Positions 35,324 through 45,922 of a stretch of DNA of 64,000 nucleotides are shown here, one piece after another. The translations under genes were made by a program, and so were the position numbers. Source of the stretch: Erodium maritimum (taxonomy: Eukaryota; Streptophyta; Magnoliopsida; Geraniales; Geraniaceae). The notes under the pieces were generated by a model. That model ran no database searches, had not been told where the DNA came from, and was given only the letters and a program-made list of their open reading frames with translations. The stretch is from NCBI GenBank assembly GCA_963921825.1, contig OY997589.1, positions 50,214,546 to 50,278,545 of the forward strand, in the 5' to 3' direction. Position 1 is the stretch's first letter. Each line of letters begins with the position of its first letter.

Positions 35324-38300
35324 ATGGCAAATTCAGCGAACATTAATAGTTTGTCATTAAAAACCATTCTTGACAGGGTCAAGCTAAATGGGACAAACTA
35401 TTTGGACTGGTACAGAATTTTGAGGATAGTCCTCAAGTCTGAACGCAAAGAATATGTCCTTGACAAGGCTGTCTCTAAGACCATATCAGAGTTACATGAA
35501 GTGTCATCAGCTGCTGAGAAGAATATCTCAGGGATCTGGGATCCAAGGATATTCTTATGGTCAACAAGGGAATTGGAAGTGGCAAGGGCTGGGCCCATGC
35601 GCACTTGGCAGGAAAGATGAGACACCTGAGAATGTCTGCTTCTACTGCCAACAGCCTGGTCATTGGAACCGGGATTACAGGAAGTTCACGGCTGATCTGA
35701 AGAAGGGCAGTGGGACTGCGCCTTCATCAAATAGCCTGGATGATCTGAAGAAGGGCAGTAGGACTGCGCCTTCATCAGGAAACCTGGATGATCTAAGGAA
35801 GGGCGGTGGGATCGTGCCTTCATTCAGTATTAACTCTATAGAGCTACATCTCTCTACTTCCAAAGATTCATGGGTATTAGATACCATGACTGAATCTCAC
35901 ACATGCACTAATATATGGTGGCTGAAAGTAGGAGAGATTTGGAAAGCACGAAATGGACCTCAGAGTTGTGGCAACTGTTGTAGGATCCATGAGTCTTGCT
36001 TTGCCAAGAGGCCTTGTCTTAGTATTGTATAATGTATATTGCATACCTACTTTTAGTAGGAATATTATATCTGTATCCGTGTTTGACAAGGAAGGATATA
36101 ATGTTAATATTGGAAATGGAGTTTTCAATGTTCTATGCAATGATATGTTTTATACCAGTACTGACATGGTTGGAGGATTGTACATATTAGATATGGGTAA
36201 CAATGCCTCAAGTTCTATATATTCCGTTAATACCAAGAGGTCTAAATCCAACGATTTAAACCTAACTCTGTTATGGTACTGTCATTTGGGTCGCATAAAC
36301 AAGAAGCGCCTATCAGCACTTCAGAAGTGCGGGCTTTCAGGTTCATTCGAATTCCATTCGATCGATAGGTGCAAGGTTTGTTTGATGGGAAAAATGACTA
36401 AAGTGCCCTTTATCGATCGCGATGAAAGGGCGGGTGAATTATTGGGGCTGATACACTCGAATGTGTGTAGACCAATAAGTTCACTTGCCAGGAGGGGTTT
36501 TAGCTACTTTATCACATTTACTGATGATTACAGTAAATATGGTTATGTCTATTCGGTGAGACATAAGTCTGAAGCTTTTGATAAATTCAAAGAGTTTAAG
36601 ACTATAGTAGAAAACCAGCTCGACAAAGGTATTAAGGCACTTCGATTGGATCGAGGTGGAAAATACTTGACCACAGAGTTATTAGATCATCTAAAAGAGA
36701 ATGGGATCCTTTTGGAATGGACTCCTCCTAGGTCACTGTAGTTGAAAGGTGTAGCCAAACGGAGAAATCGGACATTGTTAGACAATGGTCTGTTCCATGA
36801 TTAGTTGGACTGATCTCCCAATCTCTTTTAGGGGTTTTGCTCTAGAGACGACCGCATTCATAGTGAATCGGGCTTCGACGAATGGTGTGGAAGGGACACC
36901 ATTTTAAAAATGGTACGGGATGATGCCCGCTTTGTCCTTCCTAAAGATTTGTGGTTGCGAGGCTTATGTGAAACATTTGGTTTCGACTAAGCTCGAACCA
37001 AGATCTGAGATATGCACCTTCGTGTGGTATCCCAAAGCAACAAGGGGATACTATTTCTACAATCCCAGTGAGAACATGGTGTTCGTCGCTTGGGGTGGGG
37101 TCTTTATGGAAAAGAAGTTTTGTTCCAAAGACGTCATTGGGAGGACTGTGCATCTCGAAGAAATTCAGGATGGTACAGATCTGTCTAAACCAATTGGCAA
37201 CCCAGTAGAAAGGAGCCAGAGATTGTCGTAGAGTAAGAACCAATTCCTGTTACAATTATAGGCAGATCCAATGGATTGACTATGAGGAAACCTTCTCCTT
37301 AGTGGCTATGGTCAAAATCGATCCAAATTCTTCTTGACATAACTGCGTATCATAATTACGAGATATGGCAAGTGGATGTCAAAACCGCTTTCCTAAATGG
37401 AAATTTGACTGAGTACGTTTGTATGTCTCGGCCCAAAGGTTTTGACGATCCGAAGAATAAAGGAAAGATTTATAAGTTGTTGAAATCCATTTCTGGATTG
37501 AAACGAACTTCTCGGAGTTGGATCCTTCGTTTTGATGAAGCTGTAATTGGATTTGGCTTAATCAAGAACGAGGATGAATCTTGCGTTTATAAGAAGGCTA
37601 GTGGGAGCAATATTACCTTTCTGGTTCTCATTGAAAACGACATCCCAACCTTGCACGAGATTAAAGCTTGGTTGAGGAAGTGTTTTTCAATAAAGGACTT
37701 AGGTGATGCTTCTCATATCTTAAGGATTAAGATATGTAGAGATCGCACCAAGAGGGTCTTGGATTTAAGTCAGGGAACCTATGTGAACAAGGCATTGAGT
37801 AGGTTCTTAATGCTCGATTCAAAGAAAGGACTCTTACCCACTAGTCATGGCATTCATCTCAGCAAGACTCAGTGTCCTAAGACACCTGATGAGCTGAAAA
37901 GGATGATGAGAATCCTATGCGCCTGGGGGCAGGATCGATCATATATGCCATGACATGTATGAGACCAGACGTCTCGTAAGCCTTATGTTGTACCAGAAGA
38001 CATCATTCTAACCCGGGGGAAAGATGATGCTGAACTAGTCGTCGAAGGATGAGTAGACGCTAGTTTTCCAAGACAAATCCAGATGACTTTAGAAGTCAAT
38101 CAGGATATGTGTTTACGCTGAATGGCAGAGCTTTAGCTGGGAAAGCGTAAAGCAAGATACCATTGCCGAATCTACGACAGAGGCCAAGTACATGGATGCT
38201 GCAGAGGCAGCTAAGGAGGCTATGTGGATTTGGAAATTCATGGCAGGGCTGGGTGTAATTAAAAACCCATCCAGTCCGGTGAATCCATTTTGCGACAACA

Positions 38301-38400
38301 CAAGGGCCATTGCGCAAGCTAAAAGCCTAGATCGCATAACAAATCCAAACATGTACTACGGCGTATCCAGCTCATCAGATAAATACTGAACTGAGGTGAA
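35324..38400 (+). pseudogene. Copia B gag-pol pseudogene
   Basis: Gag starts at the ATG 35324 (NGTNYLDWYRILRIVLK) but has a large internal deletion near 35480. The zinc knuckle CFYCQQPGHWNRDY (about 35638) has lost its last Cys. The protease motif reads VLDTMTESH where D-T/S-G is expected. GAG-pre-integrase and integrase span 36240-36741, with FTDDYSKYGYVY intact but the first catalytic Asp replaced by Asn (IHSNVCRP, 36460-36462). A TAG at 36739-36741 and a +1 frameshift near 36781 follow. The first part of RT is deleted near 37260. RT 37372-37953 runs FLVL-IENDIPTL with the YVDDILL block missing (about 37625-37635). RNase H is at 38160-38389. None of the enzymes could work. Confidence 0.92.
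35694..35837 (+). repeat. 48-bp coding tandem repeat in copia B between knuckle and protease
   Basis: GATCTGAAGAAGGGCAG-type units start at 35694, 35742 and 35790. They encode three copies of a 16-residue DLKKGSGTAPSSxxLD segment. Element C has a single copy (HLKKGIGTAL) at the same place, so the expansion is private to the B lineage and kept the frame. Confidence 0.9.
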
Positions 38401-38540
38401 GTGAAGATAACCGATATTGCAACAGATGATAACATAGCCAACCCTTTGACTAAGGCAGTGTCACTGCCTGAACATGTTAGACATGTAAAGTCGATGGGGA
38501 CATATTGGAGTTTAGATTGGAACTAGGGCAAGTGGGAGAT

Positions 38541-40228
38541 TGTTAGTCTTAGTGCCCGTAGTTCAATCCTAAATGTCCAAATGTATATATCATCGTTAGC
38601 AATAAAATTAAAGCGGCTTTATATTACTTATGTGTTGGAGTAATATATCGATGTGTGCTCTGATCTATGCCCACCATGCGAATAGAACCATAGATCGAGA
38701 TAGATCATACTCGATGGGTCCCTAGTCAACAAAGCTTCACTAGAAGCGACTAGTATGAAAGATGGCTTTTTATGGCTTACGTTCTGTTAGTCATTGGAAT
38801 GGGATTCCGGAGTCTGATCATAGATATCATGTGGGACATGATATTGGACGACCCGCCCTGAATATGTGCCATAGATTAAGTCATGAACATATTCAGTGTT
38901 GTAGCTTGTCATGTATCCTTAGACCAAGGAGTGTTTGTGATCGCTATGTAGTTAACAACTGAGTTTGACCTGAGCCTAACGTTGTCCGTAACAGGGCTTC
39001 CATAACGGCTAGGATTGGCTTGGGGACGGGCTACATGAGTGACACGAAAGACGGCTAAGGGATTTATCCCTCATACTAAGGTATGGGAAAGATATCGGTT
39101 CTCGGCCACTTGATCGAGAGTGACTGGAAGAATAGCATGGCCATGCACATGATACTGGGTATCATATCTTCAGTCATCTCACATATCAAGGAACGGTGAT
39201 TGAGAATAATAAGGATGACGGCTCTATGCCTTATCTCAATCAAGATATCGGAGATAAAAGGATAATGACAGGGACGACGGAAAGGTTAGAATCGACAGGG
39301 TCGATTCGTTATGTAGTGTCAGGCAATACTAAAGTCTCGTTAGTTGCCACTTAAATAGGATCAAGTAAAATGGGATTTTACGTTGATCTATTGACATGCA
39401 TAAACCTAAGGGTCACACCGGAGGATGAAACTCATTGACACATTTATGGAGAATGGCCAAAAGGGAGTTGTCTCGGGACATGACCAAAACTGGGTTTTGG
39501 GTCATGTGCCCGTAAGTGAATAGGACTTTACGGATCGAGACAAGGCTTGGAGTCTTGGGATTGATCGCGTCGGATAATGTTGGACATTTCCGGTATGGAA
39601 GGCATGGAGGCGATGAGCGAATCACGGGACCTCGTTGGAAATGGCCACGGGCCATGTTCCAAGAGGCCCATGAAAGGCCCATGCAACCAAGGCCCATGGA
39701 ACTAATTAATCAAGTCTTGATTAATTAGTACTAAGTAAGCAAGACAAGGATTAAGGTGTTGGTGATTCACCACCTAACCCAATCTTGTCTTGCCATACTT
39801 TGTCCTATTTACACCTTACTTGACACCATACTTGTCTCATGCCTTTAGTTGGACAAGTATGAGTTTTGTTATGTTTAAGCCATCTTTTTTCAACATAACA
39901 AAAACAAGACAAGAATAGGAAACACATTTTCTCTCCCTCTTCCATGGCCATTTCGGGTTTGGCTAGTTTCCTCCTCCATTTTTGTGTTCTTGAGTCCTCA
40001 AAGAGAAGAACTACGTGGCTTTGATTCCCATGTGGATACTTAGGCGTCTTGGAGACTCAAGCCAATCATTCGTTAACCGGTGTTCTTGTTTTGGTAAGAA
40101 CTAGTGCTGAATTTTTCTCTTGTTAATCCATTCTTTGTTAGTTGTTTCATGGTTCTAATTGTCTCTTGGTTTTCATTGATTTTCCGCTGCGAGTTGGTTC
40201 ATCTCCAACCCTACCTCGAGACCCAACA
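38541..40228 (+). repeat. Copia B 3' LTR
   Basis: Same ends and length as the 5' LTR. It starts one base after the polypurine tract. The few differences from the 5' LTR that I could see are mostly C/T or G/A transitions, as expected for methylated plant repeats. Confidence 0.95.
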
Positions 40229-40233
40229 ATACT

Positions 40234-40855
40234 TACCATCATACTTGTCCTATGTACACCGTGTTTCACACCTTACTTGTTATTAGTTGTTTTTTTTTGT
40301 TATATTGAATGGTTTTAAGTCCTCTTATTCAATATAACAAACAAAAGACAAGAAGTGAAACTAGCACAACTTCTCCTTCTCTCTACAAGGTTTCTCTCCA
40401 TTTTTGGTGTTCTTGAGTTTTCTTCACAAGAACTACGTGGCTTTGATTCCTAAGAGGATACGTAGATGTCTTGGAGACTCAAGCCGATCATCTTTTCTTG
40501 GTGTTCTTGAACAAATAGAGAAGAAAAAAGTGCAAAATTTCTGCATTGTTTCTATTCCGACCAACCACCTTCAAGACCCCGATCAGAGATTCATCCGAGG
40601 TCCGATGAAGCTGATTTTTAGAGTGAATACTCTCCACATATTATACTTCAAAGTGAATGGTGGAATTTAGATTTCAACAGTTCGTTATTCAGATTCACGG
40701 GCTGCAAGTTGAGCCACTTCAACAATTGGTAAGGAAATTGTGAATTCGATTATGTCTTGAGTATCAAAATTTTGGTATTATTTTCATGACATGGTCTCGA
40801 GTTTTATTTGTTTCCGCTGCGAACATGTGTTCATACCCTCCAACAAGACCCAACA
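40234..40855 (+). mobile_element. Copia C 3' LTR, right part
   Basis: Resumes the LTR of element C after the duplicated ATACT (40229-40233). TACCATCATACTTGTCCTATG aligns with CACCATACTTGTCCCATGCC of the B-type LTR. It ends AACAAGACCCAACA at 40855. It is longer than the B-type 3' end because of an extra segment (about 40500-40790) not found in the B LTR. Confidence 0.85.
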
Positions 40856-41105
40856 CTCGTTTGTATGGATGAGAATGAGGCAGTGGTGGAAGGGGAAAAT
40901 AGTCTGATCATAGCCACATTATCACTGGCCATGACTGAGGCAATTGCGATCCGGGAGGCTTTACAATGAGAATAGGAGGCTAAAGTCTCCAGGATTATAA
41001 TTCATTCTGATGCTCAGGTTGTGGTGAACCTTATTATTGATAATATTGTATTAACCTCTCTATTAGGAGGTATCTTACAACAAGTTAAAATAGGGAGGTT
41101 TTAGA
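40856..41105 (+). pseudogene. LINE RNase H fragment
   Basis: Translates as MTEAIAIREAL and RIIIHSDAQVVVNLI, the conserved core of the RNase H domain (RVT_3) at the C-terminus of plant LINE ORF2 proteins, with stops. It is probably the remnant of the element into which copia C inserted. The 5' partner to the left of copia C was not found. Confidence 0.65.
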
Positions 41106-41639
41106 TGTCAGGCCGCCGCCATGGGTCTTCCTCTTCCTTCCGGCATAGTTTCAGCCCTCTCCCTCCGTCTCTAGGTTGGGTATCTCATTCCCTATCGTCG
41201 CCGCTTCTATCTGCCCCTGGTGTGGATGAGATCCCGTCCCAAGCCCTCTTCGCTTCTGTCCGTCGCTAATCCCACCGTCGATATCAGATTTGCTCCACCT
41301 CGTGTGGTTTGGCGGGGAGCCCAGGTACTCTGTCTTCCCCCCCAGGCTAAGCCGTCGCGATCTCCGGACTCCTTGTCTGGTTCTGACTCCTCCTCTTGTG
41401 GTTCTGTCGTTGGAGTGTCGCGTTTGGGACCTTTTCTTGACTCTTTACCGCCCTATGATTAATCCCCTTCCCCAATCCTGAGCTTGGGCTTGGACGGGAT
41501 AGCCTCGCAAGGTATATTGGGGGACCAATCCCCAACTCCATCTCCTTCGTCGTCCCTTTCTGTGCATCTTTTGCCAGGTCTGCCATCTGGGAAACGGAAT
41601 TGGGATCCGGGTCCAAGACCTTCGTCTCCACAAGTCAAA
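41106..41639 (+). other. Leader or ORF1 tail of the LINE that follows
   Basis: GC-richer sequence with Pro/Ser-rich open frames (41220-41481) directly before the endonuclease domain. It is probably the spacer or the end of ORF1 of the same LINE. No domain is visible. Confidence 0.35.
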
Positions 41640-44600
41640 CAGGACCTTAGAACCCTGGCATGAAATTGTCGGGGAATGGGTACGGGGCTTCATAAGCAAC
41701 AACTCAGACACCTGCTACATGACCATCGTCTTCACCTCCTTTTTCTGTCTGAATCTTTGATGGATGTCAAGGCTGCGCTCTCCTCTCTCATTCCCTGGGG
41801 TTCCAAGATCACCTCTGTGTTTCTTATGTTTGAGGGACTCGGGACAGGGAGAGCCAGAGAGGACTGGCTTTATTTTCGGTCCCTAGCGTCACCGTGACAC
41901 TCAAATCGTCTTCTGCTCGTTACATTGATGTGGATCTTTTGGCTCCGGGGTATGAGGACATTCGACTCACGGGCATTTATGGAGAACCACGTAGGGACCA
42001 GCGACACATCACGTGGGACTTGATCCGTAGTCTTCATTCACCCTTAAGACCCAACTAGATCCTTATTGGAGATTTCAATGGGATACTGGACCCGGATGAA
42101 ACTACGGGGGGCCGAGCATATCTGCTAAGTCTCTTGGATGACTTCTGCTCGATGGTGAGCGATCTGCGTCTTGTGGATGTCCCTATGTCTGGCCATCAGG
42201 TTACCTGGTTTAGGGGGAGGCTTCACGATGCGAGGATCCAATCCAGGCTGGACAGGGCCCTGGTCTCGGTTAACCTCTTTTCCACCCTACCAGATCTGTA
42301 TTTATATAACACCGGGTCAGCACATCGGATCACTGGCTGATCTTATTTTCCTTGGCTCGACATATAGCCCACCGTGGTTCCCAGAAATTCAGGTTCCAGT
42401 CTCAATGGATTCATGACCCGGAGTGTGGCAACCTGATTCTAGGGGTTGGGATAAAAATCCGGGGACACTTATTCGTGATGTTATCCATGCGGTGGGTAAA
42501 TCCCTAGATAAATGGGGTGGCCAACATTTTCGTTAGAATATAAATCATATCAAATGGTGCCAACGGTGGATTGCGGAACTGAATGGTCGGACAGGTAGAC
42601 CAGAAGTACATCGACGGGAGGCGATTCAGATACAGTATGAAAGAGCTTTGGGGAACACGAAGCGTTCTGGGGTCAGCGGGCTAAGCAATATTGGCTGACT
42701 AAAGGGGAAAAAATACAAAATTATTCCAGGCAGCCTATTCATTTCGGCGAAAGATAAACATGATCTTATCCCTGAAGAATGACAATGGGGACTCGGTTAC
42801 ATGGGACACGAGTATGCGACAGCTAATTGTGGGGTACTGTAGTGCTATATTCACCTCAATCTTCCCGATCTGCACGGATTCCCCATAGAGCTGCCGCCTT
42901 GTATTACCCAGAGCCAGAATCAGGCTTTGTTATCCCCCTGTGAGGCGGCGGAGGTCCGATTGGTAGTATTCCAAATGGGGTCAGATAAATCTCCGGGCCC
43001 TGATGGCCTGGACCCTCGATTTTATCAACATTACTGGCCGATCGTAGCGGAGGAGGTGGTGAGGTTTATCCAGGAAGTGTTGACGACTCGAACGTTTGAT
43101 CACACATTGAACGACACCACGATCGTTCTTATCCCGAAAAAGTTGGATCCAGATAAGATAACTGATCTCCGTCCTATCGCCTTGTGCAATGTTATTTTTC
43201 GAATCTTGTCGAAGGTAATAGCTAACCGGTTGGGGCCCCTTTTGGACACATTTATCTCGGACACGTAAGGGGCATTTATCCCCGGTCGTTGTATCCAAGA
43301 TAACATACTGATAGCCTTTAAGGTCATACACTTTCTTCGCCATAAGCGATAAGGACCGGTCGGTTTTATGGCACTCAAACTAGATATGAGTAAAGCCTAT
43401 GATAGAGTCGAGTGGGACTTTCTCCTCAATATAATGGCCCGTATGGGTTTCTCGACGGAATGGATCGAACTGGTAATATGTTGTATGAAGTCCGTCCGCT
43501 ACACTATATCTTCTAGGGACGGGAAACACCGAGGCTCACGCCTTCACGGGGTTTGAGACAGGGGGATCCTCTGTCTCTGTGTATGTTTCTTCTCTGTATG
43601 GAAGACTTGTCTTATCTCCTACACCAAGCTCAGCCTGAGGGTCGGCTAAGGGGTGTTAGGGTCGCACGGCCCCCCGGAAACCTCACACATGTTCTTCGTC
43701 GATGACTGCTATATCTTTTGTCGTGCTACCCTCGAAGATGCTCAGACGATGAAAGATATTCTGGGCCTTTTTGGAAGCCTCTCGGGTCAGGTTCTGAACT
43801 TGGACAAATCTTCAGTCATGTTTAGCTAGAATACGACTCTATCTATGAAATACACATGCTCTCAGATTCTCGGAATATGGGAGACCTCGGAGACCTCTAT
43901 GTATCTGGGGGTTCCGAATATGATCGGGAGAAACATGAATGCGGCCATGGCTTATCTGGGAGATCGGATAATCCAGCGAATTAGATCTTTGGATGGAAAG
44001 CTGTTATCCCCTGTAGGCCGGGAAGTAATGATTCGGTCTGTTCTCACTTCTCTTCCAGTGTATGTAATGTCGATATTTACTATACCCACTAATTTAATCT
44101 ATATGATTCATGTAGCGCTGGCTCGGTTCTGGTGGGGGGGAAGACGGGCCGACCAATCATTTGGCAGGATTGGGACAAATTATGTCAGCCAAGTGAGGCG
44201 GGGGGAATGGTATTCCGCCACTTATGTGATGTTAATAAAGCCCTAATGGGGAAGCAGGCTTGGAGCTTGGTCCACCGACCCCATTCCCTGATGGCCCGGG
44301 TATTCAGAGCTCGATACTTTCTGGAGGTCAGATTTTTGGAGGCATGTACGGTGGCGAATCAAAGTTTTACGTGGGAATGTATCTTATCCGCTCAGGAGCT
44401 ACTTAGGGGTGGCCTTCGTATAGCTATTGGGGATGGTCGGGACACCCTTGTGTTAGGCACGCCGTGGTTGGTGGGACCTAACCCGGAGATCACTTTGTTT
44501 AACCCTGCATTGTTGGGTGCCCGGGTTGTGGGGCTTATGGTACCAGAGAGGCTTTATTGGGATGCCCCCCCGGATGGGGCAGGTTTTCTCGGATGAGGAG

Positions 44601-45701
44601 CGTGATACGATCCTTCAAGTACCACTCTCGGCCCTCTAGGGGAGGGATGCTTGATATTGGGCTATTGATCAGACGGGTCATTATACCACAAAGATGGGAT
44701 ATGCGCTTTTGGCTTCTGCCCGTCATGCAGCAAAGCAGCAAGCGACTTCGGTCACCTGGTCAGGTTTGTGGTCCATCCCCGCTCCCCCACGTCTCCTTAT
44801 ATTTCTATGGCGGGGGCTCACAGACACCCTTCAGGTCGCTACCAATCTTAATCGTAAGTTTGTTCCTATTTCGCCTACATGCGACATCTGTGGCCAAGCC
44901 CCGGAAACAGTAGACCATCTATCCCTCGAGTGTGGGTTTGCGAAAACATGTTGGGCCCAGGCAGGGGACCTAGTTCCACAAGGCAAGGGGGAACATTTGG
45001 GCAATGGTGGGCTGGAGTGGAGGCTGGGAGACCGCGTGATAAGTTGGCGGAGATTCTCTCAATTTTATGGGAAATCTGGAAGCCTAGAATGAACTGAAAT
45101 GGAGAGGGGTCCCCCGGTTGCCCTTCATGTGTTGTTGACTACATCAGCTCATCTGACTGCCTTGAGGAGGGCCAAGGCTGCAGCCCCAAAGCTGAAATGC
45201 CCCCCATCGAACTGGCCGGCTAAATGGGTTCGCCCACCCACCGATACTATTGTTATTAATGTGGATGGGGCTGTATTTCAGGACACTCGGCAATCTGCAT
45301 GGGGCGTGATAGCTCGGGATTCTCTTGGATCGATTCAATTAGTTGGAAATGGTCTCCTGCCAGGGACTTTGACTCTTATCATGGTCGAAGCCTACGCCCT
45401 AGCAACAGTTCTAAAAAATGCACCACTCCTTGGACCCAGCGTCATAATACGGTCTGATGCTCAGGTACTCCTCAACATGATTTCGCATGGTAATCCTCCA
45501 GTATTCCCCATTGGGACATTCATTCGAGACATCCGGAAACTTCTTTCACAACAACAATGGACTACCATTCAATTTGTTAAAAGAGTAGCGAACAAAGCCT
45601 CTCACTGGCTAGCCAGGGAAGCGCGTTCTATGCATGTTCTTCCGTGGTCAGGCCCAATGCTTGATGCACTCCAATGTATCGTTACTTCTGATTTGCAATA
45701 A
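41640..45701 (+). pseudogene. L1-type LINE ORF2 pseudogene (EN-RT-zf-RVT-RNase H)
   Basis: Ordered domains of a plant L1 ORF2 are spread over several frames. The endonuclease has NCRGMGTG at about 41666, IGDFNGILDPDETTGGRA at about 42062 and VTWFRGRLHDARIQSRLDRA at about 42200. The RT has SDKSPGPDGLDPRFYQHYWP at 42981, PKKLDPDKITDLRPIALCNV at 43135, LDMSKAYDRVEWDFLL at 43381 and the catalytic FVDD near 43695 (F/YADD expected). The zinc-finger region zf-RVT is at 44694-44970 (CDICGQAPETVDHLSLECGF). RNase H is at 45220-45650 (INVDGAVFQ, RSDAQVLLNM, RVANKASHWLARE). Stops and frameshifts occur throughout. It ends with TAA after TSDLQ and a poly(A) at 45721. It would copy LINE RNA by target-primed reverse transcription if intact. 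Confidence 0.93.
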
Positions 45702-45922
45702 ATATTATGCAACTTTCTCTAAAAAAAACATGTCTTGTGTATCGTCCGAACCTTTGAGAAATACTACTTAAACGATTCAGCATGTGCTGCTAAGGTCTCA
45801 AGACACATAAGTGTGAGAATGCACAAGTAAACAATTTATAAGGGTAAAAATTGTTTCATATAAGGTATAGTACGACGATTGAATAACATAACATCAGTGC
45901 AATGATTGGGAACAGTAATTGA
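45702..45922. other. LINE 3' end, poly(A), then short unassigned spacer
   Basis: AATATTATGCAACTTTCTCT plus eight A (45721-45728) closes the LINE. The following 180 bases show no gene. AACAGTAATTGA at 45911-45922 is the left target duplication of the next LINE. Confidence 0.6.

Larger units (their letters stand above)
29178..40228 (+). mobile_element. Copia element B, complete 11-kb element nested in the LTR of C
   Basis: It has a 5' LTR 29178-30865 and 3' LTR 38541-40228, both 1,688 bp. The primer site TGGTATCAGAGC is at 30867-30878 and the polypurine tract AGTGGGAGA at 38531-38539. The TSD ATACT lies at 29173-29177 and 40229-40233. By eye the LTRs differ at only about ten to twelve positions, so insertion was recent. 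The internal region holds a nested solo-LTR-like element (31154-33943) and a decayed gag-pol that could not supply enzymes. The two LTRs share diagnostic variants absent from solo LTR A (for example GGAGTGTTTGTG), confirming that they are a pair. Confidence 0.95.
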
